Assembly (NCBI GenBank): GCA_039180865.1
Contig: JBCDCZ010000138.1
Span: 1-11,561 of the forward strand
Direction: 5' to 3'
Origin: JBCDCU01 sp039180865
GTDB taxonomy: Bacteria; Pseudomonadota; Alphaproteobacteria; Rhizobiales; JACESI01
Length of the DNA: 11,561 nt
The position numbers and the translations under genes were made by a program. The notes beneath the pieces were generated by a model that was given only the letters and a program-made list of their open reading frames with translations, made no database searches and had not been told where the DNA came from. Shown in pieces: positions 1 to 6,566 of the stretch; positions within the stretch are counted from its first letter, which is position 1; each line of letters starts with the position of its first letter.

Positions 1-1
1 C

Positions 2-574
2 ATCAATAAAGAAATCGTCATGTCGATTGGCGCGGAAGGCGGTTATGCGGTCGGTCTTTGCGGCAAGGACGGCAACATGGTGACGGCCCGCAAGCTTCAC
101 CGGACGGAGCGGACGCCCGATTCCAATATCGAACGGATCGTCGATCTCGGTTTCGTCGGTGAGCCGAAGCGTATCAATACCGAGATCATCGAAATGCTGC
201 GCAATGAAGACATCATCCCGGTCATCGCGCCAATTGCGCGCAGCGATGACGGACAGACTTTCAATATCAATGCCGATACGTTTGCAGGCGCGATTGCAGG
301 CGCACTTTCAGCCAAACGCCTTCTGTTCCTGACAGATGTCCCGGGCGTTCTCGACGGTGACGGAAACCTCATTAAGGAACTCAGGATCGACACAGCGCGC
401 GCTATGATCACGGATGGATCGATCTCCGGCGGCATGATCCCGAAAGTCGAGACATGCATCGAAGCGCTTGAAAAAGGTGTTGAGGGTGTCGTGATTTTGA
501 ACGGAACCACCCCACATTCAGTGCTATTGGAACTCTTCACCGAACATGGTGCGGGGACACTGATCACCCACTAA
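2..574 (+). CDS. argB: Acetylglutamate kinase, 3' part (5' end outside window)
   Basis: Phosphorylates N-acetyl-L-glutamate with ATP in the second step of arginine synthesis; cytoplasmic. The frame is open from base 2, and about 190 residues are visible. Family members have roughly 295, so about 100 N-terminal residues, including the glycine-rich nucleotide-binding start, lie upstream. The ATG at 20 is an internal methionine in the 'EIVMSIGAEGG' segment and not the start. Amino-acid kinase signatures follow in order: GGYAVGLCGKDGN, then NINADTFAGAIAGAL with the conserved Asp, then LTDVPGVLD, then SGGMIPKVETC with the conserved active-site Lys, and the C-terminal HGAGTLI ending. The downstream HAD gene starts 45 bases after the stop on the same strand, so co-transcription is likely. 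Identity is secure from sequence; regulation by arginine cannot be judged because the N-terminal region is missing. Confidence 0.97.
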   Translation: MNKEIVMSIGAEGGYAVGLCGKDGNMVTARKLHRTERTPDSNIERIVDLGFVGEPKRINTEIIEMLRNEDIIPVIAPIARSDDGQTFNINADTFAGAIAGALSAKRLLFLTDVPGVLDGDGNLIKELRIDTARAMITDGSISGGMIPKVETCIEALEKGVEGVVILNGTTPHSVLLELFTEHGAGTLITH

Positions 575-619
575 TTGGCCACTTCCGCCCGAAGAGTTGC
601 GGCCCGATTTGGAGATAAT

Positions 620-1342
620 ATGACCGGAATGTCGTCACCAAAACCCCATACGGAACTGCACGCGTTCGCGGATGTCGACACCTGGGTTTTTGATCTCGAC
701 AACACCCTTTATCCGCGCAAATGCGATCTCTTTGCGCAAATGGACAAGCGAATGACAGCTTACGTCCAGAAGACGCTGGATCTTCCCTTTGACGACGCCC
801 GCAAAGTTCAAAAGGCCTATTATCGCGATTATGGCACGACCCTGCGTGGTCTGATGACGGTCAATCACATCGACCCGCTCGATTATCTCGAATTCGTCCA
901 TGACATCGACTACAGCCCGATCGAGCCTGCCCCGCAATTGCGTTCCGCCATTGAGAAGCTCCCAGGCCGCAAGCTCATCTTCACCAATAGCGACGAACCG
1001 CATGCACGGCGTACGACCGACCGCCTGGGCATTTCGGATCTCTTTCACGATGTCTTCGATATTGTCGCGGCGGATCTCATGCCAAAACCTGACCGTGTGA
1101 CCTATGAGCGTTTCATCGACCGCACCGGCACGAAGCCTGAAAAGGCCGCGATGTTCGAGGATATCGCGCGTAACCTGATCGTGCCCCATGATATGCAGAT
1201 GCGCACAGTGCTTGTCTCGGATGTTCCGGAAGGTGAAGCCTTAAGGCTTGATTTTGAACGGGCGCACGAAGATGCAGATCATATTCATCACCGCACGGAC
1301 GACCTGACCTCATTCCTGGAAAAGGTGCACGTGGTCCTTTAG
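620..1342 (+). CDS. HAD-family pyrimidine 5'-nucleotidase (SDT1-like)
   Basis: Predicted cytoplasmic phosphatase of the HAD superfamily, pyrimidine 5'-nucleotidase type, which would remove phosphate from UMP/CMP-like nucleotides. The 240-residue protein shows all four HAD motifs: DLDNTLYP at 25-32 (nucleophile D25, acid/base D27), FTNSDEPHARR at 121-131 (T122), K156 in MPKPD, and MFEDIARNL at 178-186 (E180, D181). The helical cap lies between motifs I and II. I chose the ATG at 620 because GGAG (611-614) sits 5 bases before it. A TTG at 575 opens the same frame, but it directly abuts the argB stop and its 15 extra residues do not look like family sequence. The gene converges on the permease gene with a 4-base overlap (1339-1342). 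Family is confident; the exact substrate is inferred. Confidence 0.88.
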   Translation: MTGMSSPKPHTELHAFADVDTWVFDLDNTLYPRKCDLFAQMDKRMTAYVQKTLDLPFDDARKVQKAYYRDYGTTLRGLMTVNHIDPLDYLEFVHDIDYSPIEPAPQLRSAIEKLPGRKLIFTNSDEPHARRTTDRLGISDLFHDVFDIVAADLMPKPDRVTYERFIDRTGTKPEKAAMFEDIARNLIVPHDMQMRTVLVSDVPEGEALRLDFERAHEDADHIHHRTDDLTSFLEKVHVVL

Positions 1343-2238
1343 GAAGCAGCGCCTTTCGCCCCAAGGCGCGCGATGAAGAGCCCGCCAACGACCAGCATCA
1401 AAGCGAGCATGATCGGCAGGGTTACGACTTCGCCCAGAATAAGCGCACCGAGGATAACGCCCGATACGGGGATCAAGTTCACGCCGATCGAAAACATCGC
1501 GTAACCTATCCGCTGGATCAGGAAGAAGCGCACGACAAAGGCAAGACCCGAAGCGATTGCTCCAAGGAACAGAAGCCACAAGATCACATCCGGGCGGAGG
1601 TCCAGATTAACCGGCCCACTAACCGCCAAGCTAAACGGCACGAGCACGATTGTTGCGACCATCAGACAGATGGCTGTGAGCGACAATGACGGCAGATTGA
1701 TGCGCCGGATCGTATAGCCGCCGGTTACAAAAAACGCGGCACAGCAAATCAAGACGCTTTTCGCAAAGAGGTCGTCAGACCCGAAATCAGTGAAGGCGGA
1801 CGGGCCGACGATCAGGGCAATGCCTGAAAAACCGAAACATACGGCAATCAGTTTCGGCAAGGTAAAGCGCTCATCGGTTGTAAAGAAATGCCCCGCGAAG
1901 AGGGCCATGAACGGGCCGGTGCCCATCAGAAGCGCTGCTACACCCGCATCGAGTGTTTGAAGGCCCCAGGCAATCACGGTTGCCGGGACGATAAACATGC
2001 AGATTGCGACGAGGACAACCTTTAACCACTGGTCCCTCCCATTTGGCCAGCGCAGACCGATCCAGAGCGCAAAGGGAAATACCAAGAGGAACCCAAGCCC
2101 GGACCGAAGCGCCGAAACCCAATAAGGCCCAAGGTCAGGCACAACGATCTTCATTGCGACAAAGGCTAGGCCCCATGTGGTCATGGACGCGATCAGCATC
2201 GAAAGATCGAGAAAAGTGGGCTTCCTGATTTCGGGCAT
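1339..2238 (-). CDS. EamA/DMT-family permease
   Basis: Inner-membrane protein of the drug/metabolite transporter superfamily, predicted to export or take up a small metabolite; the substrate is unknown. The 299 residues form about ten hydrophobic segments in two EamA halves. The first half carries the usual 'LLMGTGPFMALFAG...DERF' loop-helix feature near residues 103-124 and a GIALIVGP helix end. The second half repeats the pattern with 'SIGVNLIPVSGVILGALILGE' near the C terminus (split here only for description). The ATG lies 5 bases after the stop of the LOG-family gene, with a GGAGAGG stretch about 13 bases upstream inside that gene, so translation is probably coupled and both genes form one transcript. 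Its TAA stop overlaps the TAG stop of the convergent HAD gene. Family call is firm; direction of transport and substrate cannot be seen. Confidence 0.9.
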   Translation of the reverse strand: MPEIRKPTFLDLSMLIASMTTWGLAFVAMKIVVPDLGPYWVSALRSGLGFLLVFPFALWIGLRWPNGRDQWLKVVLVAICMFIVPATVIAWGLQTLDAGVAALLMGTGPFMALFAGHFFTTDERFTLPKLIAVCFGFSGIALIVGPSAFTDFGSDDLFAKSVLICCAAFFVTGGYTIRRINLPSLSLTAICLMVATIVLVPFSLAVSGPVNLDLRPDVILWLLFLGAIASGLAFVVRFFLIQRIGYAMFSIGVNLIPVSGVILGALILGEVVTLPIMLALMLVVGGLFIARLGAKGAAS

Positions 2239-2243
2239 GCAGG

Positions 2244-3116
2244 CTAGCGCGCCTCTCCAGACCCGTTGACGGCGTTGTCCTCACCATAAAACCGGCTGAC
2301 AATATTCCAACCCTCTTCTGCCGTATCAACAGCCTGGAACAGATTGACATCCTCAGGCGAGATCGTTCCCTCTTCCGCGAGCACGTTAAGATCAATCACG
2401 CGTTCCCAGAACGACTTTCCGAATAAGAGAACCGGAACCCGCTCCATTCGTCCGGTCTGGATGAGCGTCAGGGTTTCGAAGAGTTCATCCATCGTTCCAA
2501 ATCCACCAGGAAAGACGGCAATTGCTTTGGCGCGAACCAGAAAATGCATCTTGCGGATCGCGAAATAGTGGAAATTGAAACAGAGTTCCGGAGTGACATA
2601 GGGATTGGGGGCTTCCTCCCGCGGCAGGACGATCCCAAGCCCAATCGATGGTGCGCCTGCGTCCGCAGCGCCTCGGTTTCCAGCCTCCATCACGCCCGGC
2701 CCACCTCCCGTTACGACAACATACTCGCTGAAATCAGTCGTTTTAGAGACTTCGGATGCCAAGCGCGCAAAAGCACGCGCTTCGTCATAATAGCGCGAGT
2801 TACGCTCCAGATTGCGTTTTGCTGTCTCGTTTTTCGCGGCCCATGCCGGTTTACCGGGTTCTGGAATCCGCGCACCGCCAAAGAGTACGACGGTAGAATT
2901 GATGCCACGTTCAGCGAGCATCATTTCAGGTTTCAGATATTCCAACTGCAGGCGGACCTGGCGCAGATCCTCCGAAAGCAGGAAATCCTCATCGGCAAAG
3001 GCCAGCCGATAGGCGGCAGAACGGGTCTGCGGCGTTTCCGGCACACGCTTAACGACCTCAAGATCGCTGGGTGCGCCTTTAAAAGCTCCGACTCTGTGAC
3101 CCTTTTTCTGCGTCAT
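2244..3116 (-). CDS. LOG-family protein (TIGR00730-type nucleotide phosphoribohydrolase)
   Basis: Member of the 'Lonely Guy' family, often mislabelled lysine decarboxylase. Characterised members cleave nucleoside 5'-monophosphates to base and ribose 5-phosphate, including cytokinin nucleotides. In the 290-residue protein, the Rossmann-like domain begins near VVLFGGARIPEPG (76-88), continues with VVTGGGPGVMEAGNRGA (134-150), and carries the signature PGGFGTMDE at 203-211. R188 in 'IRKMHF' and E211 are 23 residues apart, the same spacing as the catalytic Arg98/Glu121 pair of known LOGs. An N-terminal extension of about 70 residues makes it longer than the plant-type enzymes of about 200 residues and fits the longer bacterial subgroup. 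The ATG at 3116 has AGGA 5 bases upstream. It is the first gene of a two-gene unit with the EamA permease. Family is confident; cytokinin as the product is not established. Confidence 0.88.
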   Translation of the reverse strand: MTQKKGHRVGAFKGAPSDLEVVKRVPETPQTRSAAYRLAFADEDFLLSEDLRQVRLQLEYLKPEMMLAERGINSTVVLFGGARIPEPGKPAWAAKNETAKRNLERNSRYYDEARAFARLASEVSKTTDFSEYVVVTGGGPGVMEAGNRGAADAGAPSIGLGIVLPREEAPNPYVTPELCFNFHYFAIRKMHFLVRAKAIAVFPGGFGTMDELFETLTLIQTGRMERVPVLLFGKSFWERVIDLNVLAEEGTISPEDVNLFQAVDTAEEGWNIVSRFYGEDNAVNGSGEAR

Positions 3117-3288
3117 TTCTGTCCTGTCCTGTGCCGGTTTTGCGGTGCACGCAGTCTGCCTGCACTCCTGAAATAGCCTTCAAGAGACGACAGTCACGGA
3201 TTTTTCCGAAAGCGTTGCGTCTTGCAGTCTCTTCGCATAACGTCCGCGCGAATTTCCGTAAAGTCAAAAGCCGCTGGGACAACCTGTG
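3117..3288. promoter_or_regulatory. Divergent intergenic region, LOG gene / dapD
   Basis: About 170 bases separate the divergent starts of the LOG-family gene and dapD, so promoters for both directions should lie here. I see an AGGA ribosome site for the LOG gene next to 3116, but only a weak GGGA (3276-3279) before dapD. No strong -35/-10 pair stands out for either gene; TTGCGT followed about 16 bases later by ATAACG (around 3215-3242) is a poor candidate for dapD. No convincing operator or riboswitch was recognised. Confidence 0.45.
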
Positions 3289-4131
3289 ATGAGCCATGCC
3301 GATCTTGAAAATACCATTAACGACGCGTTCGAAAATCGCGACGGGATAAACGCATCTACGACAGGGACTGTCCGCGAAGCCGTTGTTGCAGCGCTCAACC
3401 TTTTGGACAGGGGGCAAGCACGCGTCGCCGAAAAGAAAGATGGCGCCTGGGTTGTTAACCAATGGCTGAAGAAAGCGGTTCTCCTGTCATTTCGTCTGAA
3501 TGATATGGCACCGATTTCCGGTGGACCTGGCGGCGCGACCTGGTGGGACAAGGTGCCGTCAAAGTTCGCAGGATGGGGAAACAGTGAGTGGGAGGCCGCT
3601 GGCTTCCGCGCCGTTCCAAACTGCACCGTGCGTCATTCAGCCTACATCGCGCCCGGCGTTGTCCTGATGCCGTCTTTCGTTAATCTCGGCGCATACGTTG
3701 ACAGTGGAACCATGGTGGACACCTGGGCAACTGTCGGATCCTGTGCACAGATCGGCAAGAATGTGCACCTATCCGGTGGAGCCGGCATCGGGGGCGTTTT
3801 GGAACCACTGCAAGCCGGCCCGGTGATTATTGAAGATAATTGCTTCATAGGCGCACGCGCTGAAGTCGCCGAAGGGGTTCGCGTCGGCGAAGGCTCTGTC
3901 CTTTCCATGGGTGTCTATCTCGGAGCGTCTACCAAGATCATCGACAGGGCGACCGGCGAGATATTCATGGGTGAAGTCCCTCCCTATTCGGTCGTGGTTT
4001 CCGGCACCCTTCCCGGAAAGCCGCTTCCAGATGGAACACCCGGACCCAACCTTTACTGCGCCGTCATCGTGAAGCGTGTCGATGAGAAAACTCGCTCCAA
4101 GACGAGCATCAACGAACTCCTTCGCGACTGA
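3289..4131 (+). CDS. dapD: 2,3,4,5-tetrahydropyridine-2,6-dicarboxylate N-succinyltransferase
   Basis: Transfers succinyl from succinyl-CoA to tetrahydrodipicolinate in the succinylase branch of diaminopimelate/lysine synthesis; a cytoplasmic trimer in the family. The 280 residues match family length. The N-terminal helical domain contains 'NQWLKKAVLLSFRLN' at 57-71 and the GGPGGATWWDKVPSKF block at 78-93. A left-handed beta-helix of hexapeptide repeats follows from about 110 to 240 (VRHSAYIAPGVVLMP, VDTWATVGSCAQIG, IEDNCFIGARAEVAEG). D144 and E192 lie where the catalytic acids of the family are expected. The open frame starts with GTG at 3286 directly before ATG at 3289; I took the ATG because the family begins at this point. 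dapE lies 1.26 kb downstream on the same strand, so the two pathway genes flank two small membrane-protein genes. Confidence 0.97.
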   Translation: MSHADLENTINDAFENRDGINASTTGTVREAVVAALNLLDRGQARVAEKKDGAWVVNQWLKKAVLLSFRLNDMAPISGGPGGATWWDKVPSKFAGWGNSEWEAAGFRAVPNCTVRHSAYIAPGVVLMPSFVNLGAYVDSGTMVDTWATVGSCAQIGKNVHLSGGAGIGGVLEPLQAGPVIIEDNCFIGARAEVAEGVRVGEGSVLSMGVYLGASTKIIDRATGEIFMGEVPPYSVVVSGTLPGKPLPDGTPGPNLYCAVIVKRVDEKTRSKTSINELLRD

Positions 4132-4143
4132 GATTAGGATACG

Positions 4144-4157
4144 CCGCCTGTCGGCGG
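4144..4157 (+). terminator. Possible weak terminator hairpin after dapD
   Basis: CCGCC-TGTC-GGCGG forms a five-base-pair, all G-C stem 12 bases after the dapD stop. It is followed by AAAAGTTTCCC and not by a T-run, so it is at best a weak intrinsic terminator or an RNA 3'-end stabiliser. Confidence 0.3.
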
Positions 4158-4175
4158 AAAAGTTTCCCTCCTTAG

Positions 4176-4191
4176 TTAACCGCCGATTAAC
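4176..4191 (+). promoter_or_regulatory. Predicted CtrA binding site (TTAA-N7-TTAAC)
   Basis: TTAA at 4176-4179, seven bases, then TTAAC at 4187-4191 matches the full CtrA consensus of alphaproteobacteria exactly. The second half continues as TTAACCAT, and TAACCAT recurs at 4194-4200 and 4217-4223. The box lies about 105 bases before the ATG of the small membrane protein at 4295 and 45 bases after the dapD stop, a plausible place for a promoter element of the downstream gene. Binding is inferred from the motif only. Confidence 0.5.
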
Positions 4192-4256
4192 CATAACCAT
4201 CGGAATAGCGAAGCCCTAACCATCCGCCGTCGACCGAAATCACCATATCGCGTATC

Positions 4257-4276
4257 CTCACCCTTGAGTTGGTGAG
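4257..4276. repeat. Inverted repeat just before the gene at 4295
   Basis: CTCACC (4257-4262) and GGTGAG (4271-4276) are perfect inverted arms around an 8-base spacer, ending 18 bases before the ATG at 4295. In RNA this would be a six-pair hairpin in the leader close to the ribosome site; in DNA it could be an operator half-site pair. The gene has no clear Shine-Dalgarno sequence. The arms are short enough for chance. Confidence 0.35.
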
Positions 4277-4294
4277 TAACGGCGGTAACAGCCG

Positions 4295-4711
4295 ATGGGT
4301 GTATTTTCGGAAAGACCGGGGCTTCGGGCGACGGCGACAGTGATTGCCGGGCTTTCCGCGGCCCTCATCTTCTCCCATCTCGCACTTGCCGGGCTTTTCT
4401 CGATCAGCATTGAAGCTTCAACTACCCCTGTCTCTGCGGATTACTGGATCTGGCTTGAGACTTGGGGGCTCCTAACGGCGTTTCTGCTGCCACTCGGAGC
4501 AATCGCTGCATTCGTCCTTGCCCGTTTGCATGCAGGGTTAACTGCGTCAATCGCGGCACTCCTTTTGGCGCTCCTTTTGGTGGTCACAGGGCTTGCCTCC
4601 GGGGTAGAAAAACCGTTTCCCGCTTTCCTATCGCTTTTTGCCAGCCTGGCGGCTTTCAGCCTCTATATCAGTCTTCTTTCGCTACCGAGGTTACCGCGCG
4701 GATACATCTAG
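4295..4711 (+). CDS. Small membrane protein of unknown function
   Basis: I do not recognise a family. The 138-residue protein is almost entirely hydrophobic, with four likely membrane helices at about 13-36, 51-76, 80-102 and 107-130. It has a basic N-terminal stretch (RPGLRATA) and a basic tail (LPRLPRGYI). The loop after helix 1 is polar with serine and threonine (residues 36-48). No catalytic or metal-binding motif is visible. The ATG at 4295 lacks a good Shine-Dalgarno sequence (only GGCGG about 10 bases upstream). The gene is preceded by a CtrA-like box and a short inverted repeat, and followed by a 20-base inverted repeat and a DUF805 gene. Codon use is similar to neighbouring genes, which supports a real gene, but homology would be needed to be sure. 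Confidence 0.62.
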   Translation: MGVFSERPGLRATATVIAGLSAALIFSHLALAGLFSISIEASTTPVSADYWIWLETWGLLTAFLLPLGAIAAFVLARLHAGLTASIAALLLALLLVVTGLASGVEKPFPAFLSLFASLAAFSLYISLLSLPRLPRGYI

Positions 4712-4737
4712 CCGCATCCGACGAGATATTCTCTTGA

Positions 4738-4757
4738 GTTGAACGGAACCGTTCAAC
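4738..4757. repeat. Perfect 9+9 inverted repeat before the DUF805 gene
   Basis: GTTGAACGG (4738-4746) and CCGTTCAAC (4749-4757) are exact reverse complements separated by only AA. They lie in the 102-base gap between the gene ending at 4711 and the DUF805 start at 4814. The two-base spacer is too short for a comfortable RNA loop and no T-run follows, so a dimeric-regulator operator fits better than a terminator. The regulator is unknown. Confidence 0.5.
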
Positions 4758-4813
4758 CCTTTGGTTAGACTTTTCAGAGAGACTGGTGGCAGACATCCAG
4801 ACAGGTCCAGACC

Positions 4814-5359
4814 ATGTTTGCTGCCCTCTTTTCCATCAAAGGCCGTTTGTCCTGCCGCACATTCTTGGTCCGTGTTCTTCTCACCTATGGGGCAGGCCTC
4901 ATCCTTGCGTGGGGTCTTTCTTACTTGCTGTTCGGGACCTTGGCTTTGCCAATCCGACCGCTCGTCGTTAATCCGGACGCACTCCATGTCGCTCTATACA
5001 GCGTGCTCCCACTTCTTCTGAGTGCTCCCGTCTTTATCCGACGGTTACAGGACCGGGACCAGAAACCGATCCTTTTCATGATTTATCTCGGCATGACAAC
5101 GGGCTTTGCGCTTTTCGTTGAACAAGCTCCGCTGGCGCCAGATCCTGCGAATCTCCAAGCTTTTGTCGCCTATCACGCACTTCACGCGCCAGTCTCCGTG
5201 ATCGGACTATGGCTCTTGTGGGAATGTCTTTTCCTGAAAGGCACAAAGGGGCCTAATCGCTTCGGTCCAGATCCGCTCCACGGTCAAGAACCGGAAAGCC
5301 CTGCACACGCCGAAAGCGAGATCAAGGTGGTGGCCTTTCACCGCACCTCTACCAATTGA
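4814..5359 (+). CDS. DUF805 domain membrane protein
   Basis: Inner-membrane protein of the DUF805 (YhaH/YhaI-like) group, whose biochemical role is not known. In the 181 residues I see the family's N-terminal 'KGRLSCRTF' block (9-17, usually close to GRxxRxxF) and RRLQDRDQ at 76-83, where family members have an RLHD-type motif. The GTKGPNRFGPDP block at 143-154 is the hallmark C-terminal sequence. Likely helices lie at about 19-42, 55-74, 84-103 and 122-141. The tail after residue 155 is polar, acidic and probably cytoplasmic. The ATG at 4814 follows an AGG 8 bases upstream. The gene lies 31 bases before dapE and probably shares its transcript. The Asp in 'RLQD' is kept but the next residues differ from the usual form. 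Confidence 0.8.
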   Translation: MFAALFSIKGRLSCRTFLVRVLLTYGAGLILAWGLSYLLFGTLALPIRPLVVNPDALHVALYSVLPLLLSAPVFIRRLQDRDQKPILFMIYLGMTTGFALFVEQAPLAPDPANLQAFVAYHALHAPVSVIGLWLLWECLFLKGTKGPNRFGPDPLHGQEPESPAHAESEIKVVAFHRTSTN

Positions 5360-5390
5360 CCACGGTCTCGAGCGCCGATAAAGGGGGACT

Positions 5391-6551
5391 ATGGCTGACC
5401 CCCTTGCAATCACACAAAATCTGATCCGCTGCCCCTCTGTCACACCGGTCGAGGGCGGCGCGCTCGACTATCTCGAAAACCTTTTGAAGGCTGCGGGATT
5501 CGTAACACATCGGGTAATTTTTGAAGGCGACGGTTCCTATCCCGTTGATAATCTCTACGCCCGATACGGCACCGGGCACCCGCACTTCTGCTATGGAGGA
5601 CATACCGACGTCGTGCCAGTTGGCGACGAAGGCGACTGGATACATCCACCATTTGGGGCCGTTATCGATGGTGATGTGCTTTACGGCCGCGGTGCGGTGG
5701 ATATGAAAGGGTCAATCGGCTCCTTTACCGCGGCGGCTCTCAATTTCCTCGATGCCAATCCGGATTTCGGCGGTTCGATCTCGCTCCTCATTACAGGGGA
5801 CGAGGAAGCCGATTCGATTAACGGCACAGAAAAGCTCATTCGCTGGGTTTATGAACAAGGCGAAACGATCGATGCCTGCATAGTCGGTGAACCAACAAAC
5901 CTCAAAGTCATTGGCGACAGTATCAAAGTCGGTCGACGCGGCAGTCTTTCCGGCTCGCTCGTGGTCGAGGGGATTCAAGGCCACGTTGCCTATCAGGAAA
6001 ACGCGGATAATCCGATCGCCCGGGCATTGCCGCTTCTGAGCGCTCTCATCGACACGCCACTCGACGACGGCACTGACCATTTCCAACCAAGCAACCTGGA
6101 AATCACAACAGTTGATGTCGGAAATCCCGCCAAGAACATCATTCCTGCCCGCCTTGAGGCGCGTTTCAACGTTCGTTTCAATGACCTTTGGACCGCGGAG
6201 ACGTTGAAAGGTGAAATCCAAACCCGGCTTGATAGAGCCGCACAAGTCGGTACACAGTTTACACTCGCGTTCGTGCCGGTCGTTTCGGAAAATTTCCTGA
6301 CACAGAATCCGGGCCTCATCGAACCGCTCGAACAAGCGATAGAGACTGTCACAGGACGACGCCCGGCGCTTTCCACCGGTGGTGGGTCGTCGGATGCCCG
6401 CTACATTAAGAATTACTGTCCGGTGATAGAGTTCGGTCTTTTATCCGAGACAATCCACAAGGTGGACGAGCGAACGTCGCTGGACGACCTTCAGACGCTG
6501 ACACACATTTTCAACAGATTCCTCTGCATTTATTTCAACGCGGAAAAGTAA
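5391..6551 (+). CDS. dapE: Succinyl-diaminopimelate desuccinylase
   Basis: Zinc metallohydrolase of the M20 family that splits N-succinyl-LL-diaminopimelate into succinate and LL-diaminopimelate; cytoplasmic dimer in the family. At 386 residues it has usual length. Metal and catalytic residues are all present: H71 and D73 in GGHTDVVP, D104 in GRGAVDMKG, E138/E139 in GDEEAD, E167 in VGEPTN and H356 in SETIHKVDE. Each early position is about four residues beyond its counterpart in the Haemophilus enzyme. GHVAYQ at 197-202 lies in the dimerisation domain, and STGGGSSDARY at 328-338 is the conserved late loop. The ATG at 5391 has a strong AAGGGGG site just upstream. The next gene begins 15 bases after the stop. 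Confidence 0.97.
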   Translation: MADPLAITQNLIRCPSVTPVEGGALDYLENLLKAAGFVTHRVIFEGDGSYPVDNLYARYGTGHPHFCYGGHTDVVPVGDEGDWIHPPFGAVIDGDVLYGRGAVDMKGSIGSFTAAALNFLDANPDFGGSISLLITGDEEADSINGTEKLIRWVYEQGETIDACIVGEPTNLKVIGDSIKVGRRGSLSGSLVVEGIQGHVAYQENADNPIARALPLLSALIDTPLDDGTDHFQPSNLEITTVDVGNPAKNIIPARLEARFNVRFNDLWTAETLKGEIQTRLDRAAQVGTQFTLAFVPVVSENFLTQNPGLIEPLEQAIETVTGRRPALSTGGGSSDARYIKNYCPVIEFGLLSETIHKVDERTSLDDLQTLTHIFNRFLCIYFNAEK

Positions 6552-6566
6552 GGACTGCTGCGGTCG

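Noticed and set aside
575..619. TTG start at 575 for the HAD protein
   Set aside because: It adds 15 residues that do not resemble the family, while ATG at 620 has a well-placed GGAG.
2544..3176. Open frame of 210 codons on the plus strand over the LOG gene
   Set aside because: It is antisense to the LOG protein, whose catalytic residues and spacing are intact; the frame has no domain signature.
5712..6335. Open frame of 207 codons on the minus strand inside dapE
   Set aside because: It is fully antisense to a complete, motif-rich dapE and its protein has no recognisable domain; open antisense frames are expected in GC-rich genes.
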